This document shows positions 34,034 through 45,985 of a DNA stretch of 64,000 bases, one piece after another. Under the pieces are notes generated by a model that was not told the origin of the DNA, made no database searches, and saw nothing but the letters and a program-made list of their open reading frames with translations. The stretch's first letter is position 1, and each line of letters opens with the position of its first letter. Location: positions 1,901,484,644 to 1,901,548,643 of the forward strand of contig OY728163.1 of NCBI GenBank assembly GCA_963277665.1, in the 5' to 3' direction. Both the position numbers and the translations under genes were made by a program. This DNA is from Viscum album (Eukaryota; Streptophyta; Magnoliopsida; Santalales; Viscaceae).

Positions 34034-34118
34034 ACTATTTCCAATTTCATTTGAAATTTGAAATATAAAAAAGATAAATTAACTATAAAAATACTTCACA
34101 AAATATCATTGTGTTGTA

Positions 34119-34123
34119 GTTAA
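34119..34123. repeat. Candidate 5-bp target duplication GTTAA, right
   Basis: It matches 20252-20256. Joining the flanks gives ATGGTAGTTAACCAT, a site with inverted symmetry. Confidence 0.55.
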
Positions 34124-37100
34124 CCATCTTCGTGTATAATGATTCTATGTTTTCAATTAAAAACTTCATGGATATTAATAAAAGTATAATTATAGTTAAA
34201 TATGACCATAATAGTTATATTATAATCTATTTCATGTTCTGGAACTAATATAAACTCATTTTATTGAATAAAATGAAACTACATTGTGGTTTTCGGAAAA
34301 AATTCCCAAATAAACTAAATAATTATCATTAACATTTTATCAAATGAAACATCACCATTCAATAATTAAACATGATATAAGAGACTATTTTATATTATGA
34401 AATTTCATTAAATCTATATCATTCCACTTCTATATTTGTTCTATAAATTTACAATAAAAACCATAATTATACCCAAATGGGCCAATCATGAAACCACGTA
34501 ACAAATGCACTGGAAATAATGAATATAATAAAATATTATTAAGTAATGGGTCATAAGAAATTATAAAATAATCACATAACTTAAAATAAATATTAATAAA
34601 GTTCTATAATAATTTTATAAATTTCATTAAACCATATAATATAGATTATTGTTTATATATATAAATTGATGTGTTGGGTAAGGGTTTCATATCTCACTTT
34701 CTTACTTCTTTGATATATATTCCTTATTTAATAATATTTTCATTTTTATGGTGAATAATATTCCTTTTAATATATCATATATTTAATCTTTGTATATTCA
34801 TGGTATTCAGTGTTTCATTTGAATATTTATTCTTCTATAGTGCATATGATTTGATTGATTACAAATTCTAGGGGAATTCATAACTAAATTTTGATTCTAT
34901 TGGTTAAAATTATACCTTTTTGACTATTTCATGTTAATATTATGTGTGAAATTAAATTTTAATGTAGTAAGTTATATGTAAATTTTTTTATATGGATATA
35001 ATGTAGACCCACACAATCTATTAATTTTATTAACACTCATTTCAGTGATATGAAATATATAAGGGCCGTTATTTAAAAAATCATCATTTAATTTTACTTT
35101 TTAAAAAATAATTTTTATTACCTATATGGAATGAATAGAATATACATATTTCATGTGGATCTAATATTTTTATTTTTATTTGACAAGTTTATTTAGTAAC
35201 TTTAAATGAAAATGTTTTCCATCTTATGTGCGCAATTTATCAAAATGGGTGATTTCAAGATAAAAATTTAATTTTCTTCATACAATGTTTTTTGACCAAA
35301 TCATTCATTATTAATGATTATTTTAAGGTTCATGTGAATTTATTTGATAAATGGTAGTTACATGATAAACCAATAAATTTTTTTATGTGATAAACAAATT
35401 ATGGGTGCTTATGTGATAAACCAATGATAGGTGGTTCAATGATAAAGCAAGAATGGGTGGTTATATTATAATCTTTAACAAATTTGGAATTCCAGAGTTT
35501 TAGGTTAAACATATGGGTTTCTATATTTGTATGATTGAGATTTAAAATGATTTTCCATGTTACCACCAAATATTTTAGATTCCTTAAAATGATATTTCAT
35601 AAAACTTGATTGATTTTTAAACTGAATGTTATTGAACTTTCAGATAAGATGATTCAGCTTTTCTCACAAGAAGGTATGTTTTTATGAAAATGATTTTATG
35701 TATATTTATTGGACTAATAGTTTCCATTCCTTTAATTTTATAATTGATAATTTTTCATCATCCTATGTTTTAAAATGTTTTTTCGTAGCATTAAAGGGAG
35801 AATAGAGACAATGATTTGAGCATGGATAAAATTGTGACAAACTTTCATGAAGAGAAAACATGTTTTATTTTAAAGACTTTAGTTTTATGGGAAAATTTAA
35901 ATAGTTTATATAGGTCCACTAGTAATGTTTTTTAATGGTTATTCCTAATTCTATAAAAATATTATCCTAAAAGGTTATTAGAAATGAAATAAATAGTGTT
36001 ATTTTTTAAATTCACTAGAATATATAATTTCTAAGTTCAACCACTTATAGGTTTCCAAAAAGGAATTCTCAAATTTAAAACCCTTGAATTCAATTTTTTT
36101 CAATTTTTTTGGTTGAAATTTTTTTAAATAGGGAATATAATAACTCATTGTGATTTATAAATAATAACATAATGTTCAATAACATATATAATATTCATCA
36201 TCGAGATTAAAAATACATGAAAATTATATTATTAAAATAGTATTATTAAAACATATTCTTAAAATTTGTTGGAATAAAATAGGGAAAATAAATTTTGAAA
36301 TATATTTAAGTGTCTTAGTCAATATAAATATATAAATAAATTATTAGTAAAGAATCACTCTATAACAAGTAAATTAATTTTATTCTTTAAAAAATGTTTT
36401 ATTTGAAAATTGATTTTATATTTTTTCACGAGAAAATTTTATAATTAATTTCAAGAATTGTCATAATTTTTTTTTTCTATATAATATTTTTTTTGAAATC
36501 ATCTTTTCAAAGTTAAAATAGTTTGAAATTTTGGTGTTTTTTTGAAATGGTTGATTTTTTAGATAATAATATAAAAATGCCAATATATCTAATACTATAA
36601 CTATTTTTCATTAAAAATTACCATAAATTTTATTAGTTTAAATAATTTAATATAGTAATACTTTAAAAATTAATTATATAATTATATACATATGATTAAA
36701 TATTAATCTTGATCTTATATTAAAATAATTTATGATTAAAAATTTATTTTTCAGAGAATATTTATTCATGAGGCATTGAGGGAAGATTATAAGATATATT
36801 TATCTAAATTATAGAGTTTGAATTTGGAAAAATTTATTCCTTATTTATAATAATTATAATTAATAATTTTTTATATGGTTCAATTAATTATTTAATAATT
36901 AATACAATATGTAGTAAAAAGTTATCACAATGGTAAATGTGCAAATCAGGAATTTAAGGTCACAATTAATAAGGTAAGGCTTAAATATAAACAATCAATA
37001 TTTTCTTTATTCTATTGGATGTGGTCATATATAACATATCCATATTATTATGTAATATATGGCCACTTGGTTCTATATTTCATTGATTTTTCTCTTTATA

Positions 37101-39872
37101 ATATTTACGACAAAGTTGAAGAAAAAATGCCACATTCTTTATTAAATTAACTATAATACTTTCTGAAATGGATATAAGGAAAATATATAATGTTTGGATT
37201 TTTAATTATAAAGATAAATTGTTATTATTATTAATTTTAATTTACCTAAAATATTTATTAATTAAATAATAATCATAAATATTTATAAAACTCTAACGCA
37301 ATATTTATTCAATTAATAGATAAATAAAATACATGATTTTAAAAATATTATTATTATTATTTGAGTAAATAATTGTGGTCCTTAATTTTTTTTTAAATAA
37401 TATTTAATTTAAATGTCAAAATATAATATTTAAATTCCATTTTGGTAATATTTTTTCCATTCCAAATTCAAAGAATAATTCCAAAATTGGCATTAATGAT
37501 ATTTTATATTGATTAATATTTTATTAAAAGATTTCATATTCCTACAAATCCTATATTAGACAATTTTATTTGGATATGGTTTAAAATATCAATAATGTTC
37601 CATTTATTTCCATGTGTACTTTTATAGTAACTATCATAACCCGTAATGAGTAAAACAATTGTTATCATGCTAATTGATAAATGAGGTCAGTGTGGGTTAA
37701 ACCAAATAGATAATTTTAATATCATTATTGGAGCATTTCTAAATTCTATTAGATGGATTTATTTTCTTCCAATACCATCAAATATTTGAATAATATCAAT
37801 TTTTTTCTTTTTCTCTGAGAAATTTTTTTTATTTTAGTTTTTTTAAGAGATTTCAATAATTCCCCTCCACTCACTTATAAAAGAGAGCGTCCTCTCCACT
37901 TTTATTCACATATAAAAATAATTTTTGGTTAGATAAAATTTGATAAATTACAATATTTAATTCACTTCCCATATCATTTATTCCATAGTATGATTATAAA
38001 ATCCCATAAGTGGGGAGTTTTTATGTAATCCAAAATAGGTTTTCTAAAGAAGATGTATAATTATTAACTGAGCATTTTTTTCTTTATTTATTCTTCAACC
38101 TCCTTAAAATATTATTAAACAAATATGATATAAAATATTTAGTATCCACCACAAATTTATTTTTTTATTTTAATTTGATATCATATGTCCATCTCCACTT
38201 CTATCCAATGGGAATCAAAACTGTGATTCATTTGTACAGGAGATTACCCTCTCATGAACCAATGAAATTCTTTTTCTGTCACCACCACTCTTGGATGGTT
38301 TAAATAAATGATTTTATTTTATATATGGATAAAATATTCATGAAAAATTTATCATTATAGACATATAATATATCATATAATTTCATACAGTTCCATTCAT
38401 TTAAAATTGATGTTGTCTTTCCCACATCTGTGTTCATTAACACTTCCACGAAGCAATGTGAATCGCTTTTTATAACCCCCAAAAATGACATCTATATATA
38501 AGTTTAAAATATGATATTTGTGTTATTATAACCATTAATTAATTGAAAACAAAATTTATTTTATTTTATTCATGGTCCTTGATAAATGGAAATAGTACTC
38601 ATGTGTATATAAATCTGTCTATTTCTAGGATTTTAACATTTTTCATTTTTCATAACCAATTTACTGGTTAGATAAAATGTATAATTGATATATTAAAATT
38701 ATATTTTATTATTATAATTATTTTGTGAAATATGAATAAATTTACACTTTTACCATAGTTAAATAATCTTTGTCATTTTGGATATATGTACCGAATATCA
38801 TTCAACCATCCAACATAAACATAATTGATTATGTAATTAAACATAACATAAAATAAAATAAAATTAAATTAAATGAATCGTAAAGATGATAAAGTTTATG
38901 AATAAAATATTAATTAACATATTTTTATTATTTAGGATTGTAAATGGAACACATTAGCATTCAAACATGAGGTAATATGTTTTATAAATCAATTTCATTT
39001 CATTGAATTATATTAACGTTATTTATATTTAATATTTTGTGTTTATGTGTCTATTATATTTGGATTAGTTTATATTTTATTTCCACATATATTATTTTTA
39101 TATAATTATATTTATATAATCAATTCATTTATTTATTTTTAATTCAATGGAATGAAATATATAAGATATTTCATCTTAATTATCACTCCTTTGAAACAAA
39201 TTTTGTATTATTTACCTCTTTAATTTTATAAGGTGTATCTACTTCCCCATTGATATATTACGTCATGAATCATATTATATTTTTTGTTTTTACTGTTTCA
39301 TTATAATTTACATCATTCATGGGTGTTTGAAATGAAAATACTCAAGTGGAAAGGGTTTATTTTATAATCTCTTCATTATTTGGGATTTGTTTCATCGTAG
39401 TCTCTCATGGGGTAATTTTTTGATAAATCAATCCTAAATGAAAAAATTATTCTTTTCTTATATTTATTTATAGAAAATATATTATTTTTTTCATTTTACA
39501 CTCATTATATATTCATGATACCAAGATCAATATATTAAGGAAAATCGACTGGGTTTTCAACTCAGTCCAGATAATTTTCTTCAAAAATGATATTTTACAT
39601 AAAATTTCATAAATTATATATTTAATATTATCTAATGAATTATTAATTATATTATTACTGATGTTAAAAAAGATTGAATAACAACTGATAAGGGAGAATG
39701 GGTTGAATCAGTTGATCACTTTTTATAACTTTTAATATATTATAATACTTAACCCCTATTGCATGTTCAATTTCAAATCCTAATCATATTTTTGTAGACA
39801 CTCAAGAAGGAATAAATTTGAAATCATGTAAGGAACATGATATTTACAAGTTTAAGAATCATAATGAGAACC
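34124..39872. other. AT-rich DNA between two retroelements
   Basis: I find no frame, RNA gene or repeat partner here that I can support. A TATA-like TATAAAAG occurs at 37876-37883 in a pyrimidine-rich context. A few short intervals have splice-like borders (for example 38940-38975), but such signals are expected by chance in DNA of this composition. It was presumably contiguous with 16524-20251 before the minus-strand element arrived. Confidence 0.45.
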
Positions 39873-39877
39873 AAAAT
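39873..39877. repeat. Target site duplication AAAAT, left
   Basis: AAAAT directly precedes the LTR start TGTCACACC and is repeated directly after the other LTR at 48564-48568. Confidence 0.92.
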
Positions 39878-40111
39878 TGTCACACCCCGACTGAAACTTC
39901 TTTTTAATTTAATTATTTTAAGTCTTTATTTTGAGTTGTAGTCAGAACCGGTTTTATTTTAAAAGGAATTTGAGATCTTTGAAGGATTCTCGACCGTAAC
40001 CACAACTAGGCGCGCGAACGTGCCTGTGCGTGCGACCGCGCACACGACTGCTCAAGTGGCCATGCACGGTGTCCAAGCTCAGTTAATAGTGATATTATTT
40101 TGGTTGGTTTT

Positions 40112-40146
<35 letters not shown>

Positions 40147-42722
40147 TTAGCTAATGTTTTAAGCTGGTCGTTTTTATTATTTTGGTTTTGTTACTATTAG
40201 TTTTCTCATTAGTAAAAAAATATATTTGTTATTATTAATTAGATATATTTTTTTCTTCTTTTCATTATTATTTTCTTTTCTTTTCTTTTCTTTTTCTTTT
40301 TATCCTCTTTTATTTTCTCTTTTATTTTAATTTTTTCCCCTCCTTTTATTCCTTATTTTATTTTATTATTATTATTTTATTTTATTTTCTTTCCTCTTGT
40401 TTTCATTTTAATTTTTTTCCTCTCTTTCTTTTCCCCCCCTTCCACGCGCCTTTCCCTTTTTTTTCCTCCGTCGTGTTTCTTCTCCCCCTCCCCTGGTTCG
40501 CGCAGCACTCTCCCCTCCTAAACCCTAGCCGACCTCGCAGCTCGCCCTTCCCCTCACTTCCCTCCAGCGTCGCGGCGAACCAGCGTATCTCCCCCTCCAG
40601 CGTGGCCTCCTCTGACACAGCCTCCAGCGGCGCGACTTCCCCCGGCGCAGCCCACCCCAGCACTCACCCGTCACGGATCCTCCCTCACTGGACCGCCACT
40701 CTCAATCCCCTCCGGCGACGCGCACCCGGACCGACGCCCCCTCTCTACCCACTGCCTCGCGCCACCTTGCAGCGCGCCCAGTACCGAATCAGCGGCTCCC
40801 TTCTGCCTCGCACCATCCGGACCCACACCTCCCTGCTTCCGACTGAATTTTCCAGGCGCGCCGCAACCCCGACTTTCCCCTTTAGCTCGAACCAGCATCC
40901 CGCTCCCTCATTGCAGGGATTAATTATGTTGTTTGTGGTGTGGTTGTCGTGCGGCGGAGTTTGCGTGCCACGTTTGCGAAGTTTGGATACCGAAGGACCC
41001 CGATACGATTGTTTTGGGCCGCGGGTGTCGAGGTACCCCGCATGCACATGCATAAAGTAAAGCATATATATATATATATATATATATATGTGCAATGCAC
41101 CTATGGGTGTGTATATATATATATATAAATGCATGTGTGTGTGTGCGCCAAGTGTCAATTCGAGTGGTCGTCGGCAATAATGACATGATTGAGGTAGGTC
41201 CCCTATGCCCTAATCTTTAATTAGAATTTCCATTTTTGCTTGGTGTTCATTAAATGCGTATTCTGCTTTTATATGAAATGCACATGCTATATATATGCGT
41301 GTATATACACAAATGTCCATGGTTCTTTAAAAGTGGTTTCCTTAATGATTTTAGTGTGTAATAAGTATTTCCAATGGTTTTTTTTGATTTAAACATGTTT
41401 TCTAGCTTTCTTTTAAAGATATAGTACCTTGGTTGTTTAGTTAAACTTTCAAATGGTTTTGGAAACATAAGCGTTGGGTGATTTTTTGTTCAAAAAAGAA
41501 ATGTGTTTATTATAATTAATTAATCTCGTCTGGCACTTTGATAATGGTTTGCGAAAGTAAAACAAAACCCCTCTTAAGGCATGCCCCATTGTTGTAGAAA
41601 CATGATGTGTGTGTTAAGTGTGTAATTTGTGATATGTGTCTAATAAAGAGGCTTGTGCGAGGTTATGTGACATAAAAAGGGGGATGCGCTTAAGGAGGGA
41701 GAACGGTGGTGAGTGGTGAAATGGACTTTGGGTAAGAACGTGTTATTTTCTTTATGTGTCTTTGTTAAAACCTCACCACCTTTTGAAATAGAGCACATGG
41801 GAAACCCTGGGTACCTAGGTGGGCGACCAGGACTAGTACGTTAGATGACACGGCAGGGGTTCGTCCCGGGTTGTCTAGTAGGATTGACGCAACAACACTA
41901 ACTAAACATATGAAATTCTGAGGGTCGTGGCCATCTAAGCCACGTTTTCTGAGGGTTGTGGCCATCTAAGCCATGTTTTCTGAGGGTCGTGGCCTTCTAA
42001 GCCACGTTTCACCGAGGTACGAGGTCTCTAGGTTCCCACTTTTTCTAGCTACCTAGAGGGGCTACCCATGGCGCTCCTTTGTGACATGCTGCTAGTGATG
42101 TAGCTTTCTTTTCAGTTGTTTCATACATACTGTCTCATTGTGAAAAACCCTGTTTCAAACTAAACTGTTTTTCTTGCAAATTTCAAAAGGTGAATGCACT
42201 CTTGGAATCGATTTTGAAAATATGGTGGAGTAGAAATGATTTTCATAAAAATGTCAACTTGTGATTTGGATTTAAAAAAAACATTATTTTATTATTTCTT
42301 ATTTTCAAACTAGCATAATTGGATTTCTTTGTAAAGGTTAGGGCATAGGGCGTGGTTATTCCTTGGCTTTCCTACTGAGCATCTCGGTGCCCACGCCTAC
42401 TTTAATTTTCAGTTTCAGGTTATAGACTTGGATCGCTCTTCGAGCGAGCATGGTTATAAGTTTGGTGGTGACCCATGGGGTCACTTGGAGGTATGCCTAG
42501 TTGCCTATCTTTATTTTATTTTCCGCTGTTAGTGTTTAATTGTTTTGTTCTGTTTGTTTTTTTGTTTTTATGTCTTTTATTTTCTGGGCTAAATCGTTCC
42601 CAACTGCATGTTTGATGCCCGGCACTAGTTGCCAGCCCGTGGGGATCGGGGACGCCCTTCGGGCCATGTTGCGGACCGGGTCGGGCGCCAGGTCGGATGA
42701 CGCACTGGCCAGGTTCGTGACA
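39878..42722 (+). repeat. 5' LTR of the LARD-like element
   Basis: In order it contains a TTA microsatellite (about 40108-40147), a long pyrimidine-rich tract (40250-40480), and a GC-rich block with AAACCCTAGCC (40520-40530) that resembles a plant 5' leader. TA/TG repeats (41063-41140) and a triple 31-bp hairpin repeat (41920-42008) follow. Near the end lie the hairpins TCGCTCTTCGAGCGA (42433-42447) and GCCCTTCGGGC (42655-42665). A frame of 195 codons (40473-41060) crosses the GC-rich block but resembles no protein. Confidence 0.9.
41920..42008 (+). repeat. Three 31-bp units, each a hairpin
   Basis: Three tandem units contain CGTGGCCATCTAAGCCACG or close variants, with six-base arms CGTGGC/GCCACG around a seven-base loop. 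The right LTR has the same three units (47760-47848), the first with a damaged left arm. Confidence 0.85.
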
Positions 42723-42725
42723 AAA

Positions 42726-42736
42726 TGGTATCAAAG
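42726..42736 (+). promoter_or_regulatory. Primer binding site of the LARD-like element
   Basis: TGGTATCAAAG stands three bases after the LTR, as for an initiator Met-tRNA primer with one change. Confidence 0.85.
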
Positions 42737-43485
42737 GAAGGTTTTGGTTCTTGTTATTTGGGATGTCAGGTATATTGGAGGTAGGACTGTCGGTGCTCGA
42801 GGGATAGGTGCGAGAAGAGCGTCGCGAACTTTTACTCGTTCCGATCCTCGAGTATCCAGGGGTAGTTTGGGATTTATGTTTTTGGTTTTTCTCTGTGTGG
42901 ATGGGGGATGACAATAGCAATAAACTGGTACTGCGCGCGGTCTCACATGGAGTAGCGACCCATGTGATGCCCGAGAGTACGGTTCGACACTCTTAGTGGT
43001 TGGTGCTTGCCTAGGGCATGGTCTGCTAAGCCATGTAGCCGGGTTGGACACGACCACTAGTCCTCCACCCAGGTGCTTTAATGCTTGTGATGTCTTGCTT
43101 CAGTTTTGGTATTTTCCGTGAAATTGTTTTCCTTTAAAAAGTGAAGCGGACTTTGCTGCTGCTCTTATTTGCGGTTGACATGATATTTGGGGTGCGTTTC
43201 TCTTGGACCTTATTTTTGGAATTTGGATATGATTTTTCAAAGTTGAATTTCTAAAGGGATGTCTTGGGTTGTCTGAAATTGAAATGGGTTGTTTTAGAAA
43301 TGGAAAGCATTCTTGAAATTTCCCTTGAATTTTTGAAATTGGTTTGGAAAAAAAATGTATTTTTTGATATTAAGAATGTTTTGATTTGAAAGCGGAGTAG
43401 CGTTGTTTCTTTCCAGTGGTATTCCTATGGGTGCTTGCATGTGAATATGGACTTGATTAATGGATAGTTGGTGATCGTGTGGACG

Positions 43486-43525
43486 GGTGCCTGAGTGGCA
43501 CGAAAATGCATACTTGCGAGGCACC
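43486..43525 (+). other. Conserved stem-loop candidate with palindromic ATGCAT, copy in the LARD-like element
   Basis: The arms GGTGCCT (43486-43492) and AGGCACC (43519-43525) are perfectly complementary. The loop contains ATGCAT (43506-43511). Similar blocks lie at 52682-52731 and 58658-58707. Such self-complementary loops are used for RNA dimerisation in retroviruses; a role here is inference only. Confidence 0.45.
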
Positions 43526-45699
43526 ATGGAATATCATTGGTGGTTGTTTGATCTCTAAGGTTGCTTTTTGTTTCCTAGAAAGCGAGGCTTTTTCTTAAAT
43601 GGGTTTTGTGCAATAATGGTTTTGGAAAGGAAAAAAAATGACATTGCTTTTAAAGTAAAGATAGATTTTTAAAATAGTTTTTGGGCTTATTGTGCAGGGC
43701 TTGGTCTTTCAAGTGAGTGTATTCTTTGAAAATGAATGGATGTTTGAAATTGGGATTATTGGATTTGTTTTGTAATGTTGATGATTGTTTGATGATGAGT
43801 TTGGATTTGTGGAAGGCTGGTTTGTGTTTCTTGTTTGCGATATGCCCCTAAAAACGTTCCATGGGTTCCAGCAACTCTCTCTCAGTTCTTGGCCTGACCC
43901 AGACTCTTAGTGGAGTGGCAGAGTTGGGTTCTTCTTGGTGGCGTCGACTGTTCGTAGACGTCGATGTCAGTTGGATGCCAATGAGTGATTTGGGAAATTT
44001 GGAAGTGTCTCTGGTTTTGGAGGAACTCCAAATGTTGCGCAAATGTAAGATTGTCTCGAGTACGTCTGGTGGAGCCGGACTAAACTAGTGAATGGTGATC
44101 GTTCCGTTTTCGTTGCAAATGAGGATGTCATGAGCGATCCTCAAGACTAGCCTCATTCCACGGTTGTACCAAAAGAAGCGAAGGCAAGGAAGGTGGTTGA
44201 TCTCGCTGGTGCTCGACCAGTCCACATGCGGCGAAGGAGGTGTGTTGACCTTCCTGATGAGCTAGTTCCATGTTCCCCAGAAGTAGTGTGGAATCGTCGG
44301 TCAAAAAAAAATAATCGTACAAGCAATTGGTCCTGTTTATATTTTGGTAAGAGTAGGTCCCTCATCTAATGAAGAGTGTGAACCAAAGGGACTTGTTCAC
44401 GGAGTATTCCTTCCATCAGTTCATGTTGCATGTCAGACAGACCGCTCAACCTCCTATCTCTAGTGTGGTCAGTCAGACACTCTAAGTCGTTCGCTGCAAT
44501 TCTAAGTTGGTATGTTAAAAGAGTGGCCGCACGAGACACGAGGAGAAGTATGCAGGCTGCTTTTCCAGTGGAGGAAGTTTCAGTTAAAAGTGGTCAGCTT
44601 GTGACTGCGAGGCTGGAGATGCTTCAGACATCAGTGCCCCAGCCATAGGTCACAGGGTGAAGCTTTCGCGCAGTCAGAACTCATCAGACGTGGGACGGGC
44701 TTGGTCCGACTTTAGTCCGCAATGTCGGGACGGGGACAACATAAATTTTCCCTATTGTGGTACCCTCTTCGAAGGCGTCATTCTTGTTGTCAGGGGAATA
44801 GAGCCCTTGTCTACTTGTCGTGGTCTTATTTTATAGGAGTTCCTCTTGGGCCTTAAAGAGGTTCGGAAAAACCCATATTCTTGTGAAGCTAGTGGGTGTG
44901 CTTCGTGAACCTTCTTGCGGTCCGAGATACTCATGTCTTGTGGAAACGTTGTGCGCCTATCTGGATCATCTCCTGGTTAGGTGTTTCTATTATCAAAGCT
45001 ATCTCACGTGGCAGAGTGTTGCCCACTGTAGGAATTATCACTGCGTGTCGGCCCGTGTGATGGGTTCACGATGAAGGGTTCAGTCAATGTTGCATAAAGT
45101 AAACTAGGAATTCCCGCACGGGTTTCGGGGTGTTAGGAATTTTTAAAATGGTGGGGAGACCCTGTGCGGGTCTCGCCAATGTCTCGTCCTGTGTTGGTTC
45201 AACATAGGGAACTTTGAAGGTCAAGCCAGGGTTAGAGTTGTCTGGGTTTGGGAGTCGTTTTGGTTTGGAGAACCAATGCTTCACGAGAACCCTAATATGG
45301 TGGGGAGACCACCATAGGACGTACATGTGGAAGACTCTGTTTTCAAAGTTCGCTTGGCAGAGCAACCCCTTGCTTCTGCTCCACCAGTCCTTGACCATGC
45401 TAATTGGATACCTTGAGTAATGGGTCACCAGACGAGTGTTCGTAGAGATCTTGACCGACCCCGGTGATCCCAACATTAGGGGTCGGGGTGTTCCATGTTG
45501 TAGTTCTGTTTCGAGGTGAATTCCTAGATTTTGGTCATTTTTCTTATTCTGGTTTTGAGATGTTTGATGCTTTATGTCATCGACGTTTTGAATGCTTGGT
45601 TTTTGGGCGATTGAGGTTCGGTTTTAAGCATCTTTGCGGTCTCGCTTGGAACCCTTGGTTGACTGGGTCTTTTGGGACTTTCTAGGGGCAGAAAGTGTC

Positions 45700-45713
45700 A
45701 TGGTGGGGAGAAT
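45700..45713 (+). promoter_or_regulatory. Polypurine tract of the LARD-like element
   Basis: ATGGTGGGGAGAAT directly precedes the 3' LTR start. Confidence 0.85.
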
Positions 45714-45947
45714 TGTCACACCCCGACTGACACTTATTTTTAATTTAATTATTTTAAGTATTTATTTTGAGTTGTAGTCAGAACCGGTTTTATTTTAAAA
45801 GGAATTTGAGATCTTTGACGGGTTCTCGACCGTAACCACGACTAGGCACGCGAACGTGCCTATGCGTGCGACCGCACACACGACTGCTCAAGTGGCCATG
45901 CACGGTGTCCAAGCTCAGTTAATAGTGATATTATTTTGGTTGGTTTT

Positions 45948-45985
<38 letters not shown>

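Larger units (their letters stand above)
20257..34118 (-). mobile_element. Old LTR retrotransposon on the minus strand with ~4.9-kb LTRs
   Basis: 20257-25195 aligns with about 27897-34118 (less a later 1.3-kb insertion), giving LTRs of about 4.94 and 4.92 kb. On the minus strand the better LTR start is TGTAACACCC (25195-25186), typical of plant gypsy elements. It is preceded by the purine-rich tract AATGGGGTTATAA. The other LTR starts TACAACAC at 34118. A primer site relic lies next to the right LTR, and a gag zinc-knuckle relic lies at the expected distance. The internal region is only about 2.7 kb, so pol is missing. The LTR copies differ heavily, marking it as the oldest clear element here. 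GTTAA on both sides is the likely target duplication. Confidence 0.8.
27897..34118 (-). repeat. 5' LTR of the minus-strand element, with a nested insertion
   Basis: It matches 20257-25195 in order. The alignment is broken only by 30703-31990 plus its 13-bp duplication. A long TA run lies at about 34008-34032. The A-rich repeat region near 29050-29700 corresponds to 21460-22080 in the other copy. Confidence 0.8.
42723..45713 (+). other. Non-coding internal region of the LARD-like element
   Basis: It is about 3.0 kb, almost the same length as the internal regions of the tandem array further right. Frames are short (for example 43861-44088, 75 codons) and have no known domain. Short blocks resemble those in the tandem array, notably a stem-loop at 43486-43525 and purine motifs at 45149 and 45297. 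The hairpin GAGACCC-tgtgc-GGGTCTC lies at about 45156-45174. Confidence 0.75.

Noticed and set aside
35640..38975. Short intervals with splice-like borders (for example 35655-35684, 36742-36800, 38940-38975) that could be exons
   Set aside because: They do not join into a continuous frame or a recognisable domain. AG and GT signals in T-rich context are common by chance in AT-rich plant DNA.
41765..41965. 66-codon minus-strand frame present in both LTRs of the LARD-like element (also 47605-47805)
   Set aside because: It is shared only because the LTRs are nearly identical. It is antisense to the conserved LTR block and absent from the related LTRs further right.
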